Shown: piece by piece, positions 8,952 to 18,133 of the stretch
Layout: every line of letters starts with the position of its first letter
How positions within the stretch are numbered: the stretch's first letter is position 1
Source of the DNA: Roseibium polysiphoniae
Lineage (GTDB): Bacteria; Pseudomonadota; Alphaproteobacteria; Rhizobiales; Stappiaceae
NCBI RefSeq assembly: GCF_014842925.1
Contig: NZ_JACYXJ010000009.1
Location: 1-45,052 of the forward strand
Length of the DNA stretch: 45,052 bases
Direction: 5' to 3'
Notes under the pieces: model-generated
Seen by the model: the letters and a program-made list of their open reading frames with translations, nothing else
What the model was told of the DNA's origin: nothing
Databases searched by the model: none
Translations under genes and position numbers: made by a program

Positions 8952-10079
8952 TCACCTGTCCTTGGGATCCAGCGCATCGCGCAGACCATCACCGATGAAA
9001 TTCAATGCAAACAGCGTTGAGGTCAGGAAGATCGATGGGAAGATCAACATCCAGGGCGCACCCTGAAGGTTCCGCGCGCCCTCGGAAATCAGAACACCCC
9101 AGCTGGTCATCGGTTCTTGGACACCAAGGCCGAGGAAGGACAGGAAACTCTCCAGGAGAATGACCTTTGGCACCAGCAGCGTCATGTACACAACGACCGG
9201 TCCGAGCGTGTTGGGAATGATATGCCGTTTCAGGATGCCGCCATCGCTGACGCCCATGGCTTCCGCCGCCTGAACATACTCCTGACGCTTGATGGTCAGC
9301 GTCTGGCCACGCACGATGCGGGCCATATCCAGCCATTCCACTGCGCCGACGGCGATGAACATCAGAATGAAATTCCGGCCGAAGAAGACCACCAGCATGA
9401 TGACGAAGAAGATGAAGGGCAGCGAATAGAGCACATCAACGACCCGCATCATCATCTGGTCGATCCGGCCACCGAGATAGCCGGACGTAGCCCCATAAAT
9501 GACGCCGATGGTGATCGCCACCACTGTCGCCAGAAGACCGATGGTCAGGGAGACACGCCCGGCAATGAAGGTTCGGGTCATCATGTCCCGGCCGTTTGCA
9601 TCCGTGCCGAAATAGAAGTGCACGAAGTTGATGTCCGCCCTGAGGACCGCTGATTTCTTGTCCGCCGCAAAGCCTTCGAGCACGGCATTTTCGAACATGT
9701 CGCTGCGGTCGACGTAGCGGACAGTTCGCGGATCGATCTCGCGTTTGGAGGTGATGTCCACGACCACCTCATCGCCTTCGCGGGCATAGTCAACGATGGT
9801 GACCCGCGCGCGCTTCAGGAGGGTGCGAAACGCCGGCTCGATCTCGTCAGGCTTGGGATAGGCCGACAGGCTGGCCGGCACCTTGACATAGCCGCGATAG
9901 ACCTTGTCGAAGGAGTGAGGCGACAGCATCGGGCCAAGGATGGAGATCAAGGTGATTGCCGAAAGAACAATCATGCTGGCGACAGCGGCCCGGTTAGCAA
10001 GCAGGCGGTCGCGGGCGTCATCCCAAAGTGAGCGTCCCTTGGCCGGGGTCTTGCCGGTCTCTAGTGAAGTTGGGGTCAT
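8952..10079 (-). CDS. Oligopeptide ABC importer permease, OppC/DppC type
   Basis: 375 residues. The first membrane segment (about 31-53) is followed by an unusually long extracytoplasmic insertion of about 110 residues, then five further segments. The cytoplasmic EAA loop is visible as EAMGVSDGGILKRHIIPN, which docks to the ATPase. The C-terminus LNFIGDGLRDALDPKDR is typical of OppC/DppC. The start at 10079 has GAGGAG eight bases upstream and lies 11 bases after the oppB stop. The protein is similar in layout to YejE-type permeases, which also carry a large periplasmic loop and work with a fused ATPase. Confidence 0.92.
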   Translation of the reverse strand: MTPTSLETGKTPAKGRSLWDDARDRLLANRAAVASMIVLSAITLISILGPMLSPHSFDKVYRGYVKVPASLSAYPKPDEIEPAFRTLLKRARVTIVDYAREGDEVVVDITSKREIDPRTVRYVDRSDMFENAVLEGFAADKKSAVLRADINFVHFYFGTDANGRDMMTRTFIAGRVSLTIGLLATVVAITIGVIYGATSGYLGGRIDQMMMRVVDVLYSLPFIFFVIMLVVFFGRNFILMFIAVGAVEWLDMARIVRGQTLTIKRQEYVQAAEAMGVSDGGILKRHIIPNTLGPVVVYMTLLVPKVILLESFLSFLGLGVQEPMTSWGVLISEGARNLQGAPWMLIFPSIFLTSTLFALNFIGDGLRDALDPKDR

Positions 10080-10090
10080 GCCGGCTCTCC

Positions 10091-11014
10091 TCAATCGTAG
10101 CGCACACGCGGATCGAGCAGCGCATAGAGCAGATCCACGATGAGGTTGAACAGGATGACGAAACAGGCGACGACAACGACAGTCCCCATGACGAGCGTGT
10201 AGTCACGGTTGAGCGCGCCCTGAACGAAATAGCGGCCAATGCCGGGGATGCCGAAGATGGTTTCGACCACGACCGAGCCGGTCAGCAGGGCGGCGGCTGC
10301 GGGCCCCAGATAAGACACCACGGGCAGGACCGCGCCGCGCAGGGCGTGGACAACGATGACCATGTAGTTGGTCAGGCCATAAGCCCGCGCCGTGCGCACA
10401 TGATTTGACCTCAAGGCCTCGATCATCGACCCCCGGGTCAGGCGCGCGACCACCGCCACCTGAGGCAGAGCCAATGTGACCACCGGCAGGATCACATTGA
10501 GGAATGCCCCGCCGTTCCAGCCGCCGACCGGAAGCCAGCCGAGCCAGACGCCCAGGGTGAGCGTCAAGATCGGGGCAATGACGAAATTGGGAATGGTCAC
10601 GCCCAAGGTTGCTGCGGTCATGACCGTGTAGTCAGTGGCCTGGTTCTGACGCAGAGCTGCGATGATCCCAAGTACGCCGCCGATAAAAAGAGCGACGCAC
10701 AGAGCAGTCAGTCCCAGCTGAATTGAGATCGGCAGGCTTTGGGCGAAGAGCTCGTTGATCGTGAAGTCGCGAAAATAAAAACTCGGGCCAAAATCGAGTG
10801 CAGCAATGCTCTTCAGATAGAGCAGATACTGGTTCCAGAGCGGCTGATCCAGATGGTAGATCCGATTGAGATTTTCCATCACCTTGGCTTCGAGTGGCCG
10901 CTCCAGATCGAAGGGGCCTCCAGGAGCTATGCGGATGAGGAAAAATGAAATCGTGACAATGAGAAAGAGGGTCGGGATCGCCCCCAACAGTCGTCCCAGC
11001 ACATAGCGGTGCAT
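10091..11014 (-). CDS. Oligopeptide ABC importer permease, OppB/DppB type
   Basis: 307 residues, six membrane segments. The N-terminus LGRLLGAIPTLFLIVTISFFLIRIAPGGPFD is the standard OppB opening. The EAA loop is in RTARAYGLTNYMVIVVHALRGAVLP, and the end, LLYALLDPRVRYD, is also family-typical. It forms the translocation pore with the OppC partner 11 bases downstream. It is 115 bases after the binding-protein gene, in line with lower downstream expression relative to the binding protein. Confidence 0.93.
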   Translation of the reverse strand: MHRYVLGRLLGAIPTLFLIVTISFFLIRIAPGGPFDLERPLEAKVMENLNRIYHLDQPLWNQYLLYLKSIAALDFGPSFYFRDFTINELFAQSLPISIQLGLTALCVALFIGGVLGIIAALRQNQATDYTVMTAATLGVTIPNFVIAPILTLTLGVWLGWLPVGGWNGGAFLNVILPVVTLALPQVAVVARLTRGSMIEALRSNHVRTARAYGLTNYMVIVVHALRGAVLPVVSYLGPAAAALLTGSVVVETIFGIPGIGRYFVQGALNRDYTLVMGTVVVVACFVILFNLIVDLLYALLDPRVRYD

Positions 11015-11129
11015 GACCTGGCCCTTGATACTTTAGGTTCTTGTTGTTTTCGGTGGTCTGACGCCACCTTGCCTCAAAGCAGCCGGCACAAAAGCCGGCG
11101 GGATCACCCCACCGGCCTTCTATCATGCC

Positions 11130-12716
11130 TTACTCGGAAATGCTCATCCAGCGGCTCGGATGGATGTTGAGGAGATTGTCCTCAAAACCGGCGACCTTAT
11201 CGGAGACCAGGTTCATGGAGCCGTAGTACATCAGCGGGATGAACGGCAGGTCGCGCATGAAGATCGCTTCGGCCTGCTTGAGCATGTCGGCGCGCTTTTC
11301 CAGATCAACGGTCGCCGCAGCATCATCCATCAGCTTGTCGTATTCCGGATTGTTGTAGCGGGCGTAGTTGAAGCCGTCGTTGTCGCTTTCGACCATGAAC
11401 AGGAAGTTCTGCGGATCGGAATAGTCACCGATCCAGCCGGCGCGGGCGACATCAAAGTCTCCCCGGTCGCGAAGCATGGCGTAGTGGGTCTTGGTGTCGG
11501 TGTTGATCATCTCGACCTCGACCCCAAGCGGCTTCCACATGTCGGCAATGGCGACAGCCGTGTTCTTGTGGTTTTCGGACGTGTTGTAGTTGATCGTCAG
11601 GGTGATCGGATTGTCAGGACCGTAACCGGCCCTGGTCAGCAGCTCGATCGCCTTGTCTTCGCGATCGATGATGGACATGTCCTTGTAGTCGGCGAAAGCC
11701 GATTCGCCGTAGTTGCCGATGCCCGGCGGCACAAAGGAATAGCCGGCGACCATGGTGGAACCCCAGATCTCATCGGCCAGGAATTCACGGTCGATCGCCA
11801 TGGAGAGCGCCTGACGCACATCCGGATTGGACAGCGCCTCATCCTCGTGGTTCAGGGCGTAATAATAGGTTCCCAGATAAGGCGCGACACGGAACTGATC
11901 GCCAAGCTCCTTGCGCATGAAGTCGACCTGTTCGGTCGGGGCATCATTGTTGGTGTGAAGCTCGCCGGCCTGGAAGCGGCGCAGAGCCGCGCCACGATCC
12001 TCGGTCGGATAGAAATAGACCGTGTCGATGGCCACATCCGCTGCACCGTGGAAGTTCGGATTCTTTTCCGCCTTCACATGGGCGTTGGGGATGAATTCGG
12101 TCAGCGTGTAGGCACCGTTGGTGACGATGTTTTCCGGCTTGACGAAATCCGTGCCGAATTTTTCGACAGTGGCCGGGTGCACCGGCAATCCGGTCTGGTG
12201 ACCCAGAAGGTCGATGAAATAGGGCGTCGCGGAGGCCAGCTTGATCTCCAGCGTCGTGTCGTCGATCGCCTTGACGCCGAGCTCATCAACCGGCTTCTCG
12301 CCCTTGTTGATCGCCTCTGCATTGAGGATCGGGTAGAGCACCGTCGCGTATTTCGCGCCGGTTTCAGGCGACATGATCCGCTTCAGGGAATAGACGAAAT
12401 CACCAGCGACGACCGGGTCGCCATTGGACCATTTGGCATCGTCTCGCAGGGTGAATGTGTAGGTCGTGCCGTCGTCGGAAACCGCCCAATCGGTGGCAAC
12501 ACCTGGAATGACCTTGCCATCGGCGCCATAGGCAACGAGACCCTCGTAGAGATCGCGCAGGATATGCGCCTCATAGACGGTTGAGGTCTTGTGCTGATCA
12601 AGTGTTTCCGGGTCCGCGGCGTTGCCGCGGTGATAGACGACTTCCGCCATGGCGGCGACGGATGTGGTGGCCATGAGAACCGCGGCCAATGCGGACATGC
12701 GCAAAGATTTCATCAT
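11130..12716 (-). CDS. Oligopeptide-binding protein, ABC importer (OppA type, SBP family 5)
   Basis: 528 residues. A Sec signal peptide runs to about AMA-EV (residues 1-24). The mature protein begins VVYHRGNAADPETLDQHKT, the OppA/MppA-like opening. ATDWAVSDDGTTYTFTLRDDAKWSNGDPV is the family 5 signature region. It binds oligopeptides in the periplasm and delivers them to the permease pair. Substrate range cannot be read from the sequence; OppA and murein-peptide binders look alike. Two adjacent ATG codons (12716 and 12713) follow GGGGAGA. First gene of the operon: a near-perfect 17-bp palindrome sits about 120 bases upstream (12835-12851). Confidence 0.93.
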   Translation of the reverse strand: MMKSLRMSALAAVLMATTSVAAMAEVVYHRGNAADPETLDQHKTSTVYEAHILRDLYEGLVAYGADGKVIPGVATDWAVSDDGTTYTFTLRDDAKWSNGDPVVAGDFVYSLKRIMSPETGAKYATVLYPILNAEAINKGEKPVDELGVKAIDDTTLEIKLASATPYFIDLLGHQTGLPVHPATVEKFGTDFVKPENIVTNGAYTLTEFIPNAHVKAEKNPNFHGAADVAIDTVYFYPTEDRGAALRRFQAGELHTNNDAPTEQVDFMRKELGDQFRVAPYLGTYYYALNHEDEALSNPDVRQALSMAIDREFLADEIWGSTMVAGYSFVPPGIGNYGESAFADYKDMSIIDREDKAIELLTRAGYGPDNPITLTINYNTSENHKNTAVAIADMWKPLGVEVEMINTDTKTHYAMLRDRGDFDVARAGWIGDYSDPQNFLFMVESDNDGFNYARYNNPEYDKLMDDAAATVDLEKRADMLKQAEAIFMRDLPFIPLMYYGSMNLVSDKVAGFEDNLLNIHPSRWMSISE

Positions 12717-12834
12717 TTCGATCTCCCCTCATTGTTTTGACATCTGAAACGATGGCCGCACGATTCCATGGTCACAGCGCGTAAGCAACCGTTCCGTAAG
12801 GAAATCTTCCACAACTTAAGCGTCCACAATGAAA

Positions 12835-12851
12835 ATAATGCACTGCAATAT
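12835..12851. promoter_or_regulatory. 17-bp palindrome, one-mismatch copy of the PhaR-like motif
   Basis: ATAATGCACTGCAATAT matches the reverse complement of the motif at 24855 and 42975 at 16 of 17 positions. It lies between the BA14K gene and the oppA start, 119 bases before the latter. The location permits regulation of the opp operon, but the single copy and its distance make that uncertain. Confidence 0.4.
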
Positions 12852-12927
12852 TACAGATCGAAAAATAATTTCGATCGCGCGTGACTTTTCGAAAATATTA
12901 CCCGATCAGTTCAACCGCAACACAACC

Positions 12928-13404
12928 TTAGCGGCACATACGGACCTTGCCGCTGTAGGCCAGATAGGTGCCAGTTCTCGGATTGAAGGATTTGTATTTG
13001 CGGGCGCAATAGGCAATCCACTCGGGCGTGAACGGCGCAGCGCCGTAGCGCACCGGCGGCGCGTAAACCGGCGCCCGATAGCGCGGACGCGGCGCGACAT
13101 AGACCCTTGAGGGATAGGCATAGCGGCGCGGAGCGTAATAGACCGGACCGCCATAATAACGCGGGGCGGCCAGTGCCGATCCGACGATCGCGCCTGCGGC
13201 AAGACCGATCACGCCCGCGACAGCGGCGCCATTGCCGACATAAAACCCGCCGTGATAGCCGCGGTAATTGTGATGACGCCCACCGGCCTCAGCGTCCTGA
13301 ATGGCCGTCAACATCAGGCCTGCGCTGGCGATCGACGCCAGAAAGGCAGCCTTCACGCGCATGAAGTTTGGTGCGATTTTCCCTGGCTCTAACTGCCTCG
13401 TCAT
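12928..13404 (-). CDS. BA14K-family secreted protein
   Basis: 158 residues. The N-terminal hydrophobic segment ends at AEAGG (residues 39-42) and suggests export. A glycine-rich stretch follows (AAVAGVIGLAAGAIVGSALAA, possibly membrane-embedded), then a long Tyr/Pro/Arg-rich region. The C-terminus W-x3-CARKYKSFNPRTGTYLAY is the BA14K signature, first described in a Brucella immunoreactive protein with lectin-like activity. These proteins are common in Hyphomicrobiales and of uncertain cellular role. Start at 13404 has GGGAG seven bases upstream. The internal ATG at 13362 would give a more compact signal peptide but has no visible ribosome site. Confidence 0.85.
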   Translation of the reverse strand: MTRQLEPGKIAPNFMRVKAAFLASIASAGLMLTAIQDAEAGGRHHNYRGYHGGFYVGNGAAVAGVIGLAAGAIVGSALAAPRYYGGPVYYAPRRYAYPSRVYVAPRPRYRAPVYAPPVRYGAAPFTPEWIAYCARKYKSFNPRTGTYLAYSGKVRMCR

Positions 13405-13615
13405 TCGGTCACTCCCGCGGTTCGCCCCCGAACCCCGCTGCCGCTTCCTCGAGCGCAGATCGTCATCTTAACTGAAAATCGCGCCAAAATCTGGATCACT
13501 TCCGATCAAAAAGGCTTGCAACTGGCGGGCGGATCGTTTTCCTGTCGCAAACTCATACCCTGCCCGCACCCGGCCCCGCCCGGACGGCACATCACAAGAC
13601 AGTCAAAGATCCATA

Positions 13616-15433
13616 ATGGCCCCACCGCTTCTGATCCTGCGCGACATTCATCTGACCTTCGGCGGAACACCGCTTTTGACCGGCGCCGAGCTGTCCGTGT
13701 CCGAAGGCGAGCGCATCTGTCTTGTTGGCCGCAACGGTTCGGGCAAGTCGACGCTGCTGAAAATCGCAGCCGGCATTGTTGAAGCCGACAGCGGCGAGCG
13801 CTTCTTTCAACCCGGCCGCACCATCCGCTACCTGCCGCAGGAGCCGGACCTCAGCGCCTATGCGACGACCCTCGACTATGTGAACGAGGGCTTGACCGAC
13901 GGAGATGACCCCTACCGGGCCCAATACCTCCTCGACGTTCTGGGGCTGACCGGCAAGGAGAACCCGTCGAACCTTTCGGGTGGCGAGGCACGCCGGGCGG
14001 CCCTGGCGCGCACCCTCGCGCCGGAACCGGACATTCTTCTGCTCGACGAGCCGACGAACCATCTGGACCTTCCCGCGATCGAGTGGCTTGAAAGCGAGCT
14101 GAAGAGCCTGAAGTCCGCCATGGTCATCATCTCGCACGACAGGCGCTTTTTGGAAAACCTGTCGCGGGCAACGGTCTGGATCGACCGGGGCACGGCCCGG
14201 CGCATGGACCAGGGCTTCGGCAAGTTCGAAGCCTGGCGCGACGAAGTGCTGGAACAGGAAGAGCAGGACCAGCACAAGCTTGCCCAGAAGATCAAGCGCG
14301 AAGAGCACTGGATGACCTATGGGGTCACCGCACGGCGCAAGCGCAACATGCGCCGGGTGCGCGAGCTGGCGGACTTGCGCAAGCAGAAGCGCGAGCACCG
14401 CGGGCCCCAGGGCACAGCCAAGCTGGCGGCCACCGAGGCCGAGGTCTCCGGCAAGCTGGTGATCGAAGCCAAGCATGTTTCCAAGACCTACGGCGAGCGA
14501 TCCATCGTCACCGACTTCTCGACCCGAATCCAGCGCGGCGACCGCATCGGCCTGGTGGGGGCAAACGGCGCCGGCAAGACGACGCTGCTCAAGATGCTGA
14601 CCGGGGAGCTCGCACCCGATGCCGGCACGGTCAAGCTGGGTACGAACCTGGAGATGGTCACCCTCGACCAGAAGCGCGAGAACCTTGACCCCAATGACAC
14701 GCTGTCCTCTGTCCTGACCGGCGGGCGCGGCGACACGGTGGTGATCGGCGACGAGACCAAACACGTCATCGGCTACATGAAGGACTTCCTGTTCTCCCCG
14801 GAGCAGGCACGAACGCCGGTTGGCGTTTTGTCCGGCGGCGAGCGGGCCCGCGTGATGCTGGCCAGAGCGCTGGCCAACCGGTCGAACCTGATGGTGCTCG
14901 ATGAGCCGACCAACGACCTCGACCTTGAGACCCTCGATCTCCTGCAGGAACTCCTGGCAGATTATCCGGGCACGGCCCTGATCGTCTCGCATGATCGTGA
15001 CTTCCTCGACCGGGTTGCGACCTCGACCATCATCTCTGAAGGCGACGGCCTGTGGCGCGAATATGCCGGCGGCTATTCCGACATGCTGACCCAACGCGGC
15101 GAAGGCGTGACCGCCCGCAAGACCGAGAAGGCTGCCAAGCAGGCGGCGCTGAAACAGAAGGACGGACTGCCCGGCGAAAAGCCCGCGGCCAAGCCGGCGA
15201 CGAAGTCGAAACTCTCCTTCACCCAGCAGCATCTTCTGAAGACCCTTCCAAACACGATCGCAAAACTTGAAGCGAAGCTTGAGCAGCTTCAGCTGGAGAT
15301 GAACGACCCGCAGCTTTACGTGAAGAACCCGGATAAATTTGCCAAGATCTCCGCACAAATATCTGATCTCGCGACAGAAAAAGACACTGCCGAAGAACAG
15401 TGGCTCGAGCTGGAAATGCTGAACGAGGGCTGA
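13616..15433 (+). CDS. ABC-F family ATPase, Uup-like
   Basis: 605 residues and no membrane segments. Two ABC modules: Walker A GRNGSGKST (38-46) and GANGAGKTT (315-323), with LSGGE signatures in both and a basic linker between them (about 210-265). A C-terminal coiled-coil (about 535-605: LSFTQQHLLK, TIAKLEAKLEQL, AEEQWLELEML) matches the Uup C-terminal DNA/RNA-binding domain. ABC-F proteins act on ribosomes or nucleic acids rather than in transport; Uup is tied to ribosome function and transposon excision. The start at 13616 is set by family alignment; the upstream ribosome site is poor. Confidence 0.92.
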   Translation: MAPPLLILRDIHLTFGGTPLLTGAELSVSEGERICLVGRNGSGKSTLLKIAAGIVEADSGERFFQPGRTIRYLPQEPDLSAYATTLDYVNEGLTDGDDPYRAQYLLDVLGLTGKENPSNLSGGEARRAALARTLAPEPDILLLDEPTNHLDLPAIEWLESELKSLKSAMVIISHDRRFLENLSRATVWIDRGTARRMDQGFGKFEAWRDEVLEQEEQDQHKLAQKIKREEHWMTYGVTARRKRNMRRVRELADLRKQKREHRGPQGTAKLAATEAEVSGKLVIEAKHVSKTYGERSIVTDFSTRIQRGDRIGLVGANGAGKTTLLKMLTGELAPDAGTVKLGTNLEMVTLDQKRENLDPNDTLSSVLTGGRGDTVVIGDETKHVIGYMKDFLFSPEQARTPVGVLSGGERARVMLARALANRSNLMVLDEPTNDLDLETLDLLQELLADYPGTALIVSHDRDFLDRVATSTIISEGDGLWREYAGGYSDMLTQRGEGVTARKTEKAAKQAALKQKDGLPGEKPAAKPATKSKLSFTQQHLLKTLPNTIAKLEAKLEQLQLEMNDPQLYVKNPDKFAKISAQISDLATEKDTAEEQWLELEMLNEG

Positions 15434-15505
15434 GCTCCCTCCTCCGGCGACGGGAACTCTTGCGCAGTCCTCACGTTCTCCTTCACGAAAACGAGGAGAC
15501 GAGCC

Positions 15506-16168
15506 ATGCACAAGACGACCCTTATTGCCAGCGATCCGGTGACACACCACGTCAAACGCTTCCGCTTCAAGCGGCCCGCGGATTTCGACTATCAGGTGGG
15601 TGATGCCACCGAACTGGCGCTCGATATGGAGGGCTGGCGCGATGAAAAACGCCCCTTCACAATGACCTCCGGGCCGGGCGACAGCGCACTCGAATTCACC
15701 ATCAAGGGCTACCCCGCGCATGATGGCGTGACCACGCGCCTGCACGGCCTGAAGGCTGGCGACACGGTTCTGATCGACGCGCCCTTCAAGACCTTTCGTG
15801 ACGAGGGCAAAGGCGTCTTCATTGCCGGCGGTGCGGGCATCACCCCCTTCCTGGCGATCCTGCGCGACCTGGACGGTAAAGGCCGTCTGACCGGCTACCA
15901 CCTGATCTTTGCAAACAGCCGCGCCCGCGACATCATCTGCCGGGAGGAGCTGGAGGCCATGAGCGGTTTGACCGTCACCCACGTCCTGTCGCAGGAACAC
16001 CAGCCGGGCATGCGCCACGGCCATGTGGATGCCGAGCTGATCCGCTCCGTCGTCGATGATCTCGACCAGCGCTTCTACCTTTGCGGCCCGCCGCCCATGA
16101 TGGACGCGGTCCAGACGGCTCTGTCCGACCTTGGCGTCGAAGCCGATGCGGTGGACCTGAGCGACTGA
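15506..16168 (+). CDS. Ferredoxin-NADP reductase-like flavoprotein (FNR family)
   Basis: 220 residues. A flavin-binding beta-barrel (RPFTMTS, the R-x-[YF]-[ST] motif, about 50-56) precedes an NAD(P)-binding half with GAGITPFLAILR (about 111-122) and a C-terminal YLCGPPPMMDAV. There is no 2Fe-2S cysteine cluster and no globin domain, so it is a stand-alone reductase that would pass electrons from NAD(P)H to an external acceptor. It starts after GAGGAGACGAG, a good ribosome site, 72 bases downstream of the ABC-F gene. The electron acceptor is not identifiable from this locus. Confidence 0.87.
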   Translation: MHKTTLIASDPVTHHVKRFRFKRPADFDYQVGDATELALDMEGWRDEKRPFTMTSGPGDSALEFTIKGYPAHDGVTTRLHGLKAGDTVLIDAPFKTFRDEGKGVFIAGGAGITPFLAILRDLDGKGRLTGYHLIFANSRARDIICREELEAMSGLTVTHVLSQEHQPGMRHGHVDAELIRSVVDDLDQRFYLCGPPPMMDAVQTALSDLGVEADAVDLSD

Positions 16169-16741
16169 GGTCTGTCGGAGTGCGTTTGCCGTTCGGCCAG
16201 CACCAATCCCGCCGCAGGATGTCTCCCCGGCGTTTCGGCTTGTCTCAGTTTCCCGTCAGAAACGGGATGGCAGGCGCTCCGGACTTGCCGGACGGTGGTT
16301 AGGAAGTTGGGATGTGCAAGGCCGTTGCGCCTGCCCAGGTTCCGTGTCCCAAATGACTGAGCGCGCGCCTTTCTCTTTTCTGCGCGCCGGAGGTAGAGCG
16401 TCCTCCGGTTTGCCAGATACGAGACGCGCCTGAGATCTGCAGCGTCACCCCCCGCTGCAAGCCCAATCTGCCAGTCACCGGCGCCCTCCGCCGTCCGTTA
16501 CACGGCAGAAAGCCCCTCGAAACCCGGTCCCCACCACCGCGAACGGACGGTCCGTACTCGGCCCCGTGATGGCAGGAACATCATGGATGATACGACAGGT
16601 CCTGCGGGGGAGGATAAGTTTCGGCTATTCATAGGCAGTGGGCGTGTTTTCAATACTTTGCTTGGCGTCTATCCCCACCCGAATGAGGGATAAGCTCGGT
16701 ACCATCCGAGTAAGGAATGAGCTCTGTTTCTCTTATCTGCC

Positions 16742-16850
16742 TTCCCTGCGTAGGCAGGGATCCAGTAATCGCAGGCGGTGCGCTAGGAACCATAGGGTCC
16801 CGGCACACTGGGTCCCGGATCTCCGCGTTGCTGCGTCCGGGAAGGCGGGA
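16742..16850. repeat. Intergenic repeat A, copy 1
   Basis: It begins with the small palindrome CCCTGCG-TA-GGCAGGG followed by ATCCAGTA and ends with CCCGGATCTCCGC...TCCGGGAAGGC. Copy 3 at 18547-18652 has the same order of blocks. The internal part differs from the other copies. Confidence 0.6.
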
Positions 16851-16881
16851 GCGACGGGCAAGGCTAGACCACACCCACTGG

Positions 16882-16969
16882 CGTCATCCTCGGGCTTGTC
16901 CCGAGGATCCATTGCTCCATGCTTTGCGGCCAGTTTTCTTGAATTGCCGGGACAAGCCCGACAATAACG
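16882..16969. repeat. Intergenic repeat B, copy 1 (88 bp, inverted ends)
   Basis: 88 bases with near-matching inverted termini: CGTCATCCTCGGGCTTGTCC at the left and its near complement, GGGACAAGCCCGACAATAACG, at the right. The left arm alone also folds (CTCGGGCTTGTCCCGAGGATC). The same 88-base unit recurs at 18001-18088 with a different middle. MITE-like or RIME-like intergenic elements have this architecture. Confidence 0.7.
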
Positions 16970-17049
16970 ACCATGGGGATACTGAAGCCTCTTCACCTGG
17001 ACCGGAGATACCCCGCCAGAGTGCCCCGCGCGCGATCCGTCGAGGCTCG

Positions 17050-17703
17050 TTACACGACCTGGCAGAGTGTGTGGATGACCTTGATCTCGTCTGCAAAGTC
17101 CTCGTGGCCGGGCAGGTAGCTGCGCGGCTCGCTTTTGTGCAGCACGGTCCAAAGCCCGTCTTTCACCAGGCGCTCGAGCAAGGCGCTGAAGTTGCGCGTC
17201 TCCCACAGGTCCGTGCGCTGGGTGAAGGCAATGACGCCGCCGGAGCGGACACAGCGGCACAGATCGCGCAGCAGGGGTTCGGCATCCTCGATATAGGTCA
17301 GAACGCCAACCGAAAGTGCCGCATCAAAGCCCCCCTCCTCAAACGGAAGGGGCAGGTTCTTCATGTTGTAGCAGGTGAGCCGGGCATATGTGCCGCGCGC
17401 CTCGGCCTGCTTAAGAGATACCTCGGACAGGTCAATGCCGTGAATGTCAAAACGGCCGTGGCGCGCGAGCGCCTCTGACACCAATCCGGTGCCGCAACCC
17501 ACATCCAGGATGGCAGCGCCCGTTTCCAGATGCGGCGCGGTCAGTGCAGCCACCTCTTCCGGCGCAGCATAGTCCCAGGTGGCCAGCGTCTCGTCATAGG
17601 ACCCCGCCCACTTGTTGTAGTAATCGCCGATGGCATCTGGGTCGCTTGATCCCTGCTTCAGGGAGACAAAACCGGCTGGCTCTAAGGTGCTGTCGCTTGT
17701 CAT
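17050..17703 (-). CDS. Class I SAM-dependent methyltransferase
   Basis: 217 residues. Motif I is AAILDVGCGTGLVSEAL (about 62-78), followed by GIDLSEVSL and a motif IV-like FDAALSVGVLTYI. The N-terminal YYNKWAGSYDETLATWDY is typical of the Williams-Beuren type (METTL27-like) small-molecule methyltransferases. The substrate is unknown. The gene stands alone on the minus strand and is bracketed by intergenic repeat elements on both sides. That is notable but does not itself show mobility, because its GC content resembles the core genes. Confidence 0.83.
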   Translation of the reverse strand: MTSDSTLEPAGFVSLKQGSSDPDAIGDYYNKWAGSYDETLATWDYAAPEEVAALTAPHLETGAAILDVGCGTGLVSEALARHGRFDIHGIDLSEVSLKQAEARGTYARLTCYNMKNLPLPFEEGGFDAALSVGVLTYIEDAEPLLRDLCRCVRSGGVIAFTQRTDLWETRNFSALLERLVKDGLWTVLHKSEPRSYLPGHEDFADEIKVIHTLCQVV

Positions 17704-17898
17704 ATCAAATCCTTGGCAATGTCTTGGGCGGTCTTGTGTGCCGTGTCTGGTCGCGTGTCAGCCCAGGCACAGCGAAAAGACACCGTCTGACATCAGACAG
17801 TGTCTTCCAACGCGTCAAAGGGCTGAAGCCTCGAGACTAACAGCGCCGAGTTGTCATGCAAGGCCAGGATCGCGTTCAAGAAAGCCAGCTCGAGGGTC

Positions 17899-17966
17899 TC
17901 GGCATGAGCCGTGAGGTCCGGGCGTACCGGATCCTGGATCTCCGCTGCGCTCGTCCGGGAAGGCGT
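17899..17966. repeat. Intergenic repeat A, copy 2 (3' part)
   Basis: 68 bases that match 18585-18652 at all but a handful of positions, starting TCGGCATGAGCCGTGAGG and containing GATCTCCGCTGCGCTC flanked by GGAT...TCCGGGAAG. The 5' palindrome of the full element is absent here. Confidence 0.7.
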
Positions 17967-18000
17967 GGAGTTTGTGGCAAGGACCTGCCACATCCACTGG

Positions 18001-18088
18001 CGTCATCCTCGGGCGTGTCCCGAGGATCCACTCTTCCTGTGTCTGCCGCGAACCTTCCTGGATTGCCGGGACAAGCCCGACAATGACG
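18001..18088. repeat. Intergenic repeat B, copy 2 (88 bp, inverted ends)
   Basis: Same length and ends as copy 1 at 16882-16969: left CGTCATCCTCGGGCGTGTCC and right GGGACAAGCCCGACAATGACG. The centre differs. It follows A2 directly, as B1 follows A1, so A and B may travel as one composite unit. Confidence 0.7.
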
Positions 18089-18133
18089 ACGGAGAGTGTG
18101 TTTTCAACCGCAATGTCTCGCTTCAATCTGGGA

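Larger units (their letters stand above)
16169..17049. other. 881-base intergenic region with repeat elements
   Basis: No credible gene is seen between the FNR-like gene and the methyltransferase. The left half (16169-16700) is GC-rich with several small inverted stretches, for example around 16363-16420, but matches no RNA family I recognise. The right half holds repeat elements A1 (16742-16850) and B1 (16882-16969), listed separately. Confidence 0.5.

Noticed and set aside
11160..12584. 474-codon open frame antisense to oppA
   Set aside because: Low-complexity composition typical of reverse-frame shadows, no ribosome site, and overlaps an unambiguous gene.
13592..16024. Very long open frame antisense to the ABC-F and FNR-like genes
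   Set aside because: It is the mirror of GC-rich codon bias in two well-identified genes. The translation has no domains and is rich in His/Gln/Gly.
16300..16560. 6S RNA, SRP RNA or RNase P RNA in the long GC-rich gap
   Set aside because: None of the conserved core sequences of these RNAs is visible. Short stems alone are not enough.
16717..17478. Open frame across repeats A1 and B1 and the methyltransferase 3' end
   Set aside because: Runs through palindromic intergenic repeats and antisense to a recognised gene.
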